Positions 32,581 through 43,839 of a DNA stretch of 64,000 nt are shown piece after piece. The notes beneath the pieces were generated by a model, which saw only the letters and a list, made by a program, of their open reading frames with translations, did not search any database and was not told where the DNA came from. The position numbers and the translations under genes were made by a program. Position 1 is the stretch's first letter; each line of letters starts with the position of its first letter. Source of the DNA: Osmia lignaria lignaria (taxonomy: Eukaryota > Arthropoda > Insecta > Hymenoptera > Megachilidae); contig NC_135035.1 in the NCBI RefSeq assembly GCF_051020975.1, forward strand, positions 4,216,001 through 4,280,000, read 5' to 3'.

Positions 32581-33189
32581 GGTGTCCCAGAAAGCGTGTT
32601 AGTTCTTTAAGGGGGTGGTGGCTGGGGGTTTTCTTTGCGAAAATGTTGTTTGAAGCTTCGTTTTTAAAATATTAAGAAAAAACACTGGCCAAACAGAGCG
32701 CGCATGGCGCGCGGGATCAGGGGCGGCAGTCTCGACTGCGAAAAATGGGCTTGGCATAAGTCCCGAACGAACACTTTCGGCACCCTACTGGTATAGTAGG
32801 AGTCGTTGGAAAAATAAATAAATTGAACTGATTAAACATTTTTAATCGTTGTTTAAAATAAATACATAATCTCTTATCGCATGTCATAAAAATGTAAAAA
32901 AGAAATTCCAAGCATTTTAAGCAACAAATAAGAAACAAACAAGTTAGCAACAATAAAAATTTAATTAGTTCGATTCATTTATTTTTCCAACGTCTCCTGC
33001 TATACCGTCAAGGTGCCGAAAATGTTCGTTCGGGACTTAAGTCAAGCCCAGATTTCGTAATCGAGGCTGCCGTCCCTAAGCCTGCGCGCTCTGATTGGCC
33101 AGTGTTTTTCCTTAATAATACAAAAACGAAGCTTCAAACAATATTTTCGCAAAGGAAAATGTTGTTCAGAATCACCCTAGCTACCACCC
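32581..33189. mobile_element. Foldback element inserted in the DIRS element
   Basis: Starts ACAGGGTGTCCCAG; the arm with GTGTTTTTxxTTAATA returns inverted near 33100. The right terminus looks truncated. Related to 5763-6845 and 37722-39250. Confidence 0.55.
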
Positions 33190-33406
33190 CCAAAATTAGG
33201 TTTTATAAGAAACCGGTACAGAGAAAAAATCCAGTGCGAAAAATCACCTCCAGCGAAGAGGTTAAGAAAAGAACGTGATTCAGGCATTAATCACGAAGGG
33301 TGCGATCGAGGAATGTAAACCGTGTAAAAAAGTGTTTTTGTCAAGTTATTTCCTAGTACCAAAACCTGATGGATCTTATCGTTTTATTTTAAACTTAAAA
33401 GGCTTA

Positions 33407-35184
33407 AGGGGGTAGACACGGCACGTGACCTCCCCGATTCGGGACGTCGCGTCGGTATTACAGCAGTTTTTTCGTTGCGCCTGGTAGAGCCACTTGCGTG
33501 TTTTGTTACGAACTTGAAAGGTTTAATTCTCAGCTAGCGTGCGCGCAACACAATCTAGGAAGGCAACAGCGCCTCAAATATTTTTACAAACACATTCAAA
33601 CGTTCATCTTGCCAGAGGCATCGGGACTATACGCCTGAAGAACGAAAGCGCAACATTGGCGCGTGGTTAGAGTGAGATGTAGAGTGATCATGCTATCTTT
33701 CTTTCAACCTAAATGATAGAATTGTCCCGCTGCGGTAAATTCTGACTGACCAAACGCGTGGATTTTATATAGCGCACCGTAGCACCCCTCGCTGTTGAAA
33801 AATATATGCCTACTCTGAAGAACCGAAGGAACGTGCTATCTGAGAATAATTTTTAGAAAAAGTTATTAACTTCTTTAAATAAATGTTTTTTAATTAATAA
33901 AAGTATATAGGATACGTCATGCAACTGGGACGGGTTATCTTGAATTTGGTAAGAGATAGGAAAAAGCTGTCGATGTAAAAGTTCAATGGTATGATAATGT
34001 ATATTTTTCTATGACTTCATTTTCTTCGTGAATGCAACGATGCGCATGCACTTTTTATTTAAATAGAATTGCATTTCTTTCTTTACTCGTATCAACTCCT
34101 TGGAAAATTCTGGATAAAAAAGTAGTATTAGAACTAATAAATGGAGGGGCCTCGGCTCCTTCTCTCCTTCTCTCCCCTCGCTACTATTCCCTCTTACTAA
34201 CAGTACAATGTTTAAAAAACTAATATTTCGTGAGATATCTCATATTTTTCATAAGTCATACCATTCAGCTTTTACATCAATAGCTTTTTCCTATCTCTTA
34301 CCAAAAAGATATAACTCGAAACTAATAAAAAATACAAAGGAGTGTTAGTCAATATTCTGAGTGAATGCAAATAATTTAAATAAATAAATATCTCATATAC
34401 AACTTATGTAAACATTTGCAGAATTATTGCAAAGAGGAGGTATATTCTTCTCTTGTTATACCTCCTCTTTGAGCGAGGTTTGTTAGGGGGCGCTGTGAAA
34501 AATCCAGGCGGGCGTCAGTCAAAACTTAGCGAAAAGGGACGATCTCAACATTCAGAATGAGAGAAGGACAGCATGACTGTAGTGCGTCTCACTCAGCGTT
34601 CGGGCGTTGTTGCCTTTTTCGCTAGCCTTCGCTGACACAGTCGAGTGACGTAACCTAGCTAACGCCTGATTTTGGCTACGATTCCAAATCAACAGCCTTC
34701 TTAGTTAGACGCCACCTTATAACTACTAGCTGAACTGAATTTATCACGTGACTTGCTCTGTATTATCCACAAAATGGCGGAACTGGTCTGAGGGAATGCT
34801 TTTACGGGACTACACTTTTCGTCCTTATTTCGCAACAAATGAGGACAAAATACATCTTAATTTGCAGGTAAGGGTTGTGGCTAGACCGCTGCACTCATGA
34901 TTTCAATCACAGTATTCTTTTAGTAGCCTAAAAATGCTTCGATTCCGCAACTACATTTTGTCGATTTTTTCCTCCACTTTAGACGCTTATATTACTAAAC
35001 ATCAACATAATCCTACTAAAACATGAGTGCAGCGGTGTGCATTGGACCTTCCTCTTTCGAATAAGCCCTCACTGAGCCCCAAATGTTCTCATATAAGGAC
35101 GAAAAGTGTAGTCCCGTAAACCCCTGTTTAGGCCCATTTTTGCCGGTAATGTCAACGCGCTACTATTACCCGTGTCTACCCCCT
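33407..35184 (+). mobile_element. AGGGGGTAGACAC TIR element, copy 2 (complete)
   Basis: 1778 bp with ends AGGGGGTAGACACGG and complement, TA at 33405-33406 and 35185-35186. Excision with one TA reconstitutes an open DIRS RT reading frame, which fixes the boundaries. No transposase. Confidence 0.75.
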
Positions 35185-36689
35185 TACACAACTTTATTCA
35201 GACGTCGCATTTCAAAATGGAAAATATTAGGACGGCAGCAAGATTAGTTCATCCCGGTTATTTTATGGGAACGTTGGATTTGCAAAACGCTTATTATCTC
35301 GTACCGATTCATATCAGCAGTTGAAAATATTTAAGGTTTAAGTTTCTGGAATGAATTTACAGGGTTACCCTTTGGTTTAAACCTAAACCCTTTTATTTTT
35401 ACTAAATTGTTAAAGCCGGTAGCTAGCGTATTGAGATCCAGAGGGTTTAGTTTAGTAATATATTTAGATGACTTTTTATGTATTAGCGAAAATTACGAGA
35501 CATGTGAGAAAAACATTACAGAAGCAAGTAGGTTGTTAGGATCGTTGGGTTTCTTGATAAATGAACGGAAAAGCTGCAGGATCCCCGCGTCGAGATGTAA
35601 ATACTTGGGGGTGATTATTGACTCGATACAATACAGACTCGAATTACGTTAAATGAAAAAGATAGTCTAATCAACCTGCTTTAATCGGAGAATAATAGAA
35701 AAAATGTGCACAATTAAAGAATGTGCAAAGTTGATAGGTAAACTAATAGCAGCCTGCCCAGCGGTCGAATATGGTTTTTCGTATACCAAACGAATTGAAA
35801 GAGAAAAGATACTGGCATTAGCAAAAAATAGAGGAGATTATAATAAGAGAATGAGCTTATCTTCTTCTGCCCGGTGTGCTTTAAACTGGTGGGTAAACAA
35901 TTTACCAAATGCAAAAAATCGGCGGAGTATGCGACGGTAATATATTCCGACGCTTCGGGCACAGTCTGGGGAGCCACGGATGGTTCAGTATAAGCATACG
36001 TTCACTGGAACGGTTTCCAGAAAGATTTTCACATTAATTACACAGAGCTGCTAGCGGTGAGATTAGCATTAGAAACATTGACGAGCAAGTTATGTAATTG
36101 TTAGGGTGAACAACATTACTGCGATTGCGTACATTAATAGAATGGAGGGCGTTCGATATCCTGTGTATAACAAATTGGCGAGAGAAATATGGCAGTGGTC
36201 GGAAAAGAGAAGAATTTTCCTTTTTGCATCATATATCCCTTCAGCTGAGAACATTCAGACGGACAAATTATCAAGATTAGCGAACGATGATATAGAATGG
36301 GAACTTAACTTGGAAATTTTTGGAATTATTAAAGAACCGTTTGGTCCACCTGAAGTTGATTTATTTGCAAGTAAGGAAAACAGGAAGTGAGAAAAATTCT
36401 TATCTTGGAGACCGGATCCAGAGGCCATACAGGTTAATGTCTTTATAGTCAGCTGGTCGGAGTTAAAGTTCTATACTTTTCCCCCATTTAGCTTAATCTT
36501 AAAAACCCTAGTTAAAGTTAAGCAGGATAGAGCTACGGGAATCATGGTAGTCCCAAGATGGCCGGGACAGCCTTGGTACCCTCCATTTAGAGAGTTACTT
36601 GTAAGGGAACCTCTAATCTTCGGACCAGACAAAAGGAATAATTTATTGATGTCATCCTGTAGGACAAGGATAAACCCGCAAGCGGATTA

Positions 36690-37560
36690 CCTGTATTTGA
36701 TGGCCGGCAAAATATCAGGGAAGCATTTCTAAAGAAAGAGGTCCCACAAGAAGCGGTGAATATCTTGGTTGCTTCGTTGGCTCCAACAACAGTGAAGCAG
36801 TACGGAACGGCATTAAGAAGATGAGCCAAGTTTCGTTCGATAAATCAAATTGATTTCTATTCACCAGATATAAATAACTTGTTAAAGTTCCTTACGGAAT
36901 GTTTTAAAGTAGGTGCTTCCTACGAAACCCTGAATTATTTTTAGATCAGTTGTCTCTTTAATTTCATCCAGCAAAATGGGCGAAGACCCAATAATAACGA
37001 GGTTTTTAAAAGGCGTCTACAGATTAAGACCATCAACTCCAAAATACTCACAAACATGGGATACGTCAATAGTGTTAAATCACTTAAGAAAGTTACACCC
37101 CTTAGAGAGCTTATCGCTAGCGGAAATATCACAAAAAACAGCGACGCTTTTAGCATTATGTATAGCCCATAGATCTCAGACGTTAGCCAGCATAAATATC
37201 AGAGATATTCATTCTACAACAAAAGGCTTAGCTTGTGTGTCGCCTCGATAGTACTTAGGTACATAGAGATTACAGGGTCCCTGAGAAACGACGTAGACAA
37301 TTTATTTATAGCCTTCAAAAAACCACATAGAGCGGTCGGTGCCCAAACAATTAGTAGATGGATTAGAGCTACGCTAGCAATCCGGGGGTTAGATATTTCA
37401 ATTTTCAGCGCATTCCACAAGGCATGCAACATCATCAGCTGCTTTAGTAAGGCGGGGTAGACTGAAGTACAATCGGACGTACAGCAGGGTGCTCAGAAGG
37501 TTCGCAGACGTTTGCGAGATTTTATAATAGGCCCATACTAGAAAATGGATATAGTTTTGC
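36690..37560 (+). pseudogene. DIRS tyrosine recombinase, frameshifted
   Basis: The R-H-R-Y catalytic set can be found but spread over frames: Arg in AHRSQTLASI (about 37168-37195), HSTRHA at 37411-37428, and FYNRP with the tyrosine codon at 37523-37525. HSTRHA is read one frame away from the preceding GLDISIFSA segment, and the tyrosine segment lies in another frame. The enzyme family excises and rejoins DNA through a covalent tyrosine link. Confidence 0.65.
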
Positions 37561-39255
37561 AGTTATAATAATCAGGGGATAAATATAGGTTCTTAGAGGG
37601 CACTTAAAGTTGACTGAGTTTATGTTAAGTTTAGTCAGTTTAAGACGAGTTAAAGTTACGGAAAATGTATACCAAAGTACTCCAAAGATTATATTTAATT
37701 CAAAGACTATATTATTATATACAGGGTGTCCCAGAACTCGCGTTAGTCCTGTGAAGAGGTGGTAGCTGGGGTGATTCTGAACAACATTTTTCTTTGCGAA
37801 AATGTCGCTTGAAGCTTCGTTTTTGAATTATTAAGGAAAAACACTGACCAATCCGAGCGCGTATAGCGTCGGCCGGGCTTGACGTAGATCGCGAACGAAC
37901 GGCTCGGCACCCCGTTGGCATAGCACAATAAAAAAATTGAACTAGTTGAACATTTTTAGTTGTTGTTTATAATGAATACGGAATCTCTTATCGCCTGTCA
38001 TAATGTAAAAAAGGAAATTCTAAGCATTCTAAACAAGAAATAGAAATAATTGAAATGGAGTAATTAATAAACATTTGAATTGGAGAATACGTTAATAATG
38101 AAAAATTTGAAAACAATTTAAATGAAACTTACTCATTCGTTTCTAAATTAACCTGCTACGCTGAAAGCAGATAATTCCAGTGGGTCACTGTGTTGATCCT
38201 GAACATTTGAAGTGGGAACACATTACGAAGAACAGTCCCGTCTGATTTCCAGACGAGATCATTGAACTCACTCAACCACACGGACACTATTACCTTTCAC
38301 AGAATTTTCTTTCAGGTAAATAAACATTTTTATTCACTGTCGCATTGCTATTGCATTGGACACAAATGAAAAACATGTAATATTCCGCACTCTTCGTAAC
38401 GTTTTCACGACGTGATTGGTCTTCCTTTCCAACTTCAAATGGAACTTCTAGCTTGTGCGTCTACGAGATCTGTTTCGCTTTTTGTCTTTTTCTACATTCA
38501 GAAATAGGTTATGGTTCGTGATCTGTTAGTCTCGGTAACCAAGAGTAACCAAGAGAGACTGGTGTCGACCATTTGAAGTTACCGAACGTAGAAAAGGACA
38601 AAGAGCGAAAAAGACCTCGCAACAATCAAGCTGGCATGGCAGTCGCATTTGAAGTTGGAAAGGAAGACCAATAACGTCGTGAAAACGTTACGAAGTAGTG
38701 CGGAATATTACATGTTTTTCATTTGCGTCCAGTGCAATAGCAACGTGACAGTGAATAAAAATGTTTATGTACCTGAAAGAAAATTCTGTAAAAGGTGATT
38801 GTGACCGTGTGGTTGAGTGAGTTCAATGATCTCGCCTGGAGATCAGCTGTTCTCTGTAATGTGGAATTATTTGCTTTCAGCGTAGCAGGTTAATTTAAAA
38901 ACGAATGGGTAAATATCATTTAAATTGTTTTCAACTTTTTCATTATTAACGTATTCTCCAATTCAAACGTTTATTAATTATTCCATTTCAATAATTTCTA
39001 TTTGTTGTTTAGAATGCTTAAACTTTCCTATTTTACATTATGGCAGGCGACAAGAGATTAGGTTCCGTATTCATTTTAAACAACAACTAAAAATGTTCAA
39101 CTAGTTCAATTTTTTTATTGTGCTATGCCAACGGGGTGCCGAGCCGTTCATGAGCCCGCGCGCTATATGCGCTCGGTTTAGTCAGTGGTTTTCCTTAATA
39201 ATTCAAAAACGAAGCTTCAAACGACGTTTTCGCAAAGGAAAATGTTGTTCAGAAT

Positions 39256-39537
39256 TGTTACATTTGACACGCAATTGTTGTAGAAATAGGCCCAAAATGA
39301 TTTAATCACAGTAATACTGATATATGAATTTATTATATTGGATTATATAAGAACAAAACATAATGAAGCTTAAAGGTAATAACACTTAATAATTTATGAC
39401 AACTAAAAACGACATCTTGGAGTAGCTAATGGTTACGTCTAGAAAAAAAGGATCTAGAGCGCAGAAAGAAGCAGAGGAAGAACAAGCGGAAGTGACGCAT
39501 AAATTAGGAGCGGCATTATTGGATTTTAACACCTCCA
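39256..39537 (+). mobile_element. Solo LTR-like insertion (TGTTACATTT...CCAACA)
   Basis: With its last bases at 47931-47936 (CCAACA, including one duplicated CCAA) it is about 284 bp, with TG...CA ends and a 5-bp duplication AGAAT. It contains a short frame from ATG 39429 rich in Lys/Glu, probably chance but possibly the start of a gag. Confidence 0.55.
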
Positions 39538-39638
39538 ATGTTACGTTGCGAGGCGAGCGCGCAACGTAAAAGAAGAAAGAAAAAGAAAATTAAAAATATA
39601 TATTTATTCTTCTTATTTCTGGGCGATGAGAAAGGTAT

Positions 39639-39690
39639 CGCTGCCACCAGTCCTGACCGCGTATGACGCGGAAGCGTCCTCTACGGTCAG
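39639..39690 (-). other. Terminal stem-loop plus GACTGGTGGCAGCG, third copy
   Basis: Stem CTGACCG / CGGTCAG with inner hairpin GACGC-TTCC-GCGTC; the motif GACTGGTGGCAGCG directly follows on the minus strand (39652-39639). Confidence 0.6.
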
Positions 39691-40202
39691 AACAAATTAA
39701 AAGACGGAAATTTAGATAGAATTTATTTCCGTTGGGTTCGTCAGTGTTCTGGGTCCCATACGGGTCCCTCCTTGAAACTCTGTATTGGGGTGCGTGGATT
39801 TGAAATATGAAATGATTCAGGAAATGATACAGAATGGAAATCGAAAGAAATGTTAATACCGTTTAGTGTGCAAAAAGAAAATAAATTTAATTCAAAGTAA
39901 CTATTGGAGCTAACACCAAACTGAATTCCAAATAACTATTGTATGAATACTGATAAGTTCTGTTAAATACTGATAATTATTATTAAATGAATTCAAATTA
40001 GAACAATACTGGTTTACAAGGGTAAAGATGCTTAACCTATGGTGTGATATAAATGTGATTGACTCGGAAAAGATATTTGACCTTTGTTTTACAATGAGAC
40101 TTTCTGATATAATTATGAACGGATTGTAGTTGAAATTTTGATGTTTAGACGACTGGTTCGACCAAATATAATAGGAAAATGAAATGTTCTATCCGCAAGG
40201 TA

Positions 40203-40254
40203 ACGATCTGAATGAAGAGTGTCTTACAACCCCCGAAAGGGCTTTACAGGTCGT
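40203..40254 (-). other. Three-way-junction module O
   Basis: Stem ACGATCTG / CAGGTCGT (one wobble). On the minus strand the inner hairpins are CCC-TTTCG-GGG and AAGA-CAC-TCTT. Confidence 0.6.
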
Positions 40255-40376
40255 CCCTGATAAAGTATCGAAGTCGAAACAATCGTCACACGCACAAAAA
40301 TCGCGATAGATCAAAAATTCGAAATGTTAATATAATGTATAGATTATAATTCGGTACCTGAATGTGAAAACGAGAT

Positions 40377-40420
40377 GATCTAAAATGAAGAGACTCTTAC
40401 AACCCGTAGGCTTAATAGAT
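40377..40420 (-). other. Three-way-junction module P, cut by the inversion
   Basis: GATCT (40377-40381) pairs with AGAT (40417-40420); the missing C is supplied by base 43455 once the inversion is undone. Minus-strand inner hairpins: CC-TACG-GG and GAG-T-CTC. Confidence 0.55.
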
Positions 40421-40637
40421 TACATTTACGGTTCTTCCCGTACAAAATCCGTATCTATCGTTAAACGAATCGTTCCCTCGTTCGCACTTAACAGACTCTT
40501 TTCTCTCGCACGTATATCTCTCACGACGGTCCTTTGTCGAATGCCTCTCCCCCCTTCCGCCAATATTTCGCGATCTCATTAGTCGCGGAATTTCGCTAGT
40601 TCCCCCGTTAGATGGGGGTTTCTGTCTGGCGCTTACA
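40421..40637 (-). repeat. Gypsy 5' LTR, first part (inverted)
   Basis: Minus-strand copy of 47107-47329, starting TGTAAGCGCCAGACAG. Flanked by AATT at 40638-40641. Confidence 0.75.
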
Positions 40638-41307
40638 AATTTATTTTTTAGATTTTCAACCGATACTCTCCTCTTTTTCACGCGTAGGCGCTAGTCGGTC
40701 CCAAACCCGATCGTATGTGCGAATTGAGTGTTGGAATGAAAGTATGAAATAGCATGAAATTCAAATATTCGAACGAGTGCAAAGGGCGAGGATAGAGAAC
40801 CCTCACCAGCGAACGTTAGCAACATGCGAGAACTGTCTAGAGACGAAGGGTCACACAGGGTAATAAAAGTCATTGTATCGAATTCCAAGAATTACCTGAA
40901 ACTAAGACCCAACGGTACGATTTTGAACAGAAAGATCGTTCTCGAACAAAGTTCGCTGCGAATACAGGAATGAATATTCGAATATCGAACAATTGAATAC
41001 TGCTGAAATTATCAGTTAAATCATCGTATGCTATTAGGATTTTTTTTTTACGATCAACTTGCGCTACTACCGCAATTCGTATTGTTGATCGATTTCTTTG
41101 CGAACAAAATGATTATGGACAAGCCAATTGTTAATTAGGGACTAGCCGGTCCATTATTCATACATAATAGTACAACAGATATAGTTCATGTTCATAATTA
41201 TCCGCGTATTTATTGTTCAATAATTCTGATTTAAACTATTAGTTGATAATCGCATCAATTTTATATCTAATATTGGAATTATCGATGAGAGTAGAACATT
41301 CCAGAAA

Positions 41308-42741
41308 TTCTACGGCGCACAGTGGGACAAAACTGCTTTTGACGATCAAAATTCTGTAACTTCGGTTCTATTGGAAATATTTTAATGACATTTTGGGAAG
41401 TTTTTGCCTACATTATGGTACTTAAGTTGTATAAATATAAATCATATTGAACTACAGGGTATCAAGATATTCGCGTATAAATTGTAACGCGTTCAATATC
41501 CATCACTTGTTAGACATATTTTATGTCATTTAATAAAAATTTGACTCAAAACTGTTAATAACTATAATAAAAACGGATTTAATAATTAAAAAATGACAAG
41601 ACATGTATTATTATAATATATTTATTTATATTTATTATGATCTATACCAAATCATTCGTGAAAATAGTTTCGACAATTATGAAAATTTATTATGGCATAT
41701 TGCAAGACGGAAATAAAATTTTGGATGACGAATATACACGTTGCAATGATTAATAATAATAGTTAATAAGGTAGTTAACTGGATAATAATCGTATCTGTT
41801 ACTGCTTTTCCATCTTCGCGCGCAGCGGCCAAGATGGGTGTAATTTCATTCAATCGCCATTTTCTTGAAAAAGTGCAAAAAAGTGCACCCGAATTTTTCA
41901 GATTCTGATAGAGGAAGGTTCACTCTTTCCTGCAGTAATAATTAAACATGTGGCAAGTTGTGGCTTTTTTTTAAAATCAAACTCAAAGTTGAGATTTTGG
42001 TTAAATGTACTTCGTTTCACTCAGATCCTATTATTTATTAATAGTTGTTATATTGAACACTTTTATTAAACCTAAATATAATTTTGGATGACGAATATAT
42101 ACGTTGCAATGATTAATAATAATAGTTAATAAGGCAGTTAACTGGATAATAATCGTGTCTATTATTGCTTTTCCATCTTCGTGCTCAGCGGTCAAGATGG
42201 GTGTAATTTCATTCAATCGCCAGTTTCTTAAAAAAGTGCAAAAAAGTGCACCCGAATTTTTCAGATTCTGATAGAGGAAGGTTCACTCTTTCCTGCAATA
42301 ATAATTAAACATGTGGCAAGTTGTGGCATTTTTTTTAAATCAAACTCAAAGTTGAGATTTTGGTTAAATGTACTTCGTTTCAATCAGATCCTATTATTTA
42401 AAAAGTTGTTAACATTTTAACTTACTTTATGCACTGAATATAATCTACACTATCCTAGTAAACTTTATCATTCATTTGAATTGTATCTTTCCGAATAAAA
42501 TTCATTAGAATCGTACATTGAAGTTACGGGTAATATTATCAGCGTTTTGTTTTGACGAATTTCTACTGACTTTGAGTGCGAACCACGGCAAAACGGAAGC
42601 AAATATGAAAAAATGGATCACACTACGTTAAACTACAGTTTATTCTCTATCGATATATGTAATTAGTTTTTCAATTTTCGAATTCACGAAAATTGAATTT
42701 TGATCGCCGAAAGCCGTTTTGTTCCACTGTGCGGCGTAGAA
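41308..42741. mobile_element. 1.4-kb non-autonomous TIR transposon
   Basis: Ends TTCTACGGCGCACAGTGGGA and near-complement, with matching GATCAAAATTC subterminal sequence. No transposase. Inserted in the body of the third TGTTAC copy. It contains the 363-bp tandem duplication. Confidence 0.6.
41718..42400. repeat. Tandem duplication, 363-bp period
   Basis: Copy 1 starts ATTTTGGATGACGAATATAC at 41718, copy 2 at 42081; both end CAGATCCTATTATTTA. Few differences between copies, so it is fairly recent. Confidence 0.8.
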
Positions 42742-43011
42742 ACACCGAAAAGCCGTTAGACAGAGATGGAACACCAGAAGAGAGAGAGAATATGATCTAG
42801 AAGATTTTGTCTGACACGCGCCCTTAACCAATAGCGACGCACGTGACGCTACCGTCACACGCTATGATTTGTTAAGATGTCCCCACGACGGCCCTTCCGG
42901 CTAGGATCGCGATCGATTCTGATTACTCTTCGTCGAACAATCGAGTAAGTCGTGACGGGAGCCCGTGCGTCTAGAGATAGAGTTGTCGTTGTACTTTGTG
43001 TAATTTAGCTG

Positions 43012-43045
43012 CGCGGCAAGTCCTAATCGTAGGCAGAGTGTCGCG
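43012..43045 (+). other. Conserved internal-loop hairpin, third copy
   Basis: CGCG-GCAAGT-CCTA...TAGG-CAGAGTGT-CGCG; same loop, changed stems. Present in plus orientation because of the inversion. Confidence 0.6.
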
Positions 43046-43455
43046 AGGGTGAAATTCCAAATACGCGGCAAGAACTCAGAGACGCGCACGTAAAGCCATT
43101 TCATACTATTAAATCTCTATCATTTCTCTTTCTTTTTAATCCGTTTGATCGCGTAATATTCGTATTAAATTCAATCGCGTTAATTATTCTATTTATTCCG
43201 AAATTTGTAATCGTCTTGTGTTACGTCTTATTTAATTTCTTATTTGCAATAAACGGCAAACGGGTGCGCGACAAGTGTTAGTACGACATCAGCCTCTCAT
43301 CTTTCTTGGTGTTCCAGGTCTCACAGCGATTATTCAACGATCTTCCTGCGAATCTCAAAACGATTTTATCGTATATTATACACTACATTCTCACAGTAAG
43401 CCTGTTCAGTACTAATTTGTCGAGCACGGCATTATAATTGATTTTCGACAAGGCG

Positions 43456-43597
43456 AAAAGGAACTTATACAAAAAAAATAGCGTTGTGTCACACTTTATT
43501 TCGTTATAACTGAAAACAAACGCTTGTCGAAGGTGTGTACAAGAAGTGAAAACAAAATATAAGGATTTCTTACCACGTGTCGGCAGAAGTTCTTACA
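43456..43597 (+). repeat. Gypsy 5' LTR, last part
   Basis: Matches 47330-47471, ending AGTTCTTACA. About three bases are lost at the inversion breakpoint. Confidence 0.75.
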
Positions 43598-43839
43598 GAG
43601 TTAAAATTTCAGAAATGGGATTGGCCTGCCTCTCAATTGCTAATTGGTGTGGACTATTTGATTTTGGTGAGTTTATAAGACAATTTAGACTATTAGTGAC
43701 CGAAAAGGAACTCGGTAGTGTCGAATAAATCGCGAAGGTAACTGATTGTTTGGGAACATTCCGCGAAAAAGGGAAGCCATATTGGAAGACGGTTACAGTC
43801 CTTTGTCCGTAGAGATCGTTTCTAGAGAAGGGAAGCCAT

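Larger units (their letters stand above)
32494..36440 (+). pseudogene. DIRS reverse transcriptase and RNase H, broken
   Basis: Recognisable pieces in order: VPKPDGSYRFILNLK before 33406; after the insert KMENIRTAARLVHPG and LDLQNAYYLVP, which carries the first catalytic Asp; the active-site box YLDD at 35462-35473; a thumb segment 35704-35940; an RNase H segment with NNITAIAYINRMEG and LSRLANDD (36106-36390); and the trailing PPEVDLFASKENRK typical of DIRS. At least three stops or frameshifts separate the pieces. Removing 33407-35184 restores the frame across that junction. Confidence 0.7.
31888..37720 (+). mobile_element. DIRS-type retroelement, degenerate
   Basis: The gene order gag, reverse transcriptase, RNase H, tyrosine recombinase is that of the DIRS/PAT order, which integrates through a recombinase rather than an integrase. 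Two insertions (32581-33189 and 33407-35184) and several frameshifts and stops break it. Split terminal repeats typical of the group were not found by eye. It points away from the P450. Confidence 0.75.
40421..43455. other. 3.0-kb inversion with a breakpoint inside an LTR
   Basis: The first 217 bases of a Gypsy LTR lie inverted at 40421-40637, while the last 142 bases lie in direct orientation at 43456-43597. Re-inverting the segment rejoins the LTR, restores module P, and leaves the Gypsy element with matching AATT flanks. Confidence 0.75.
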
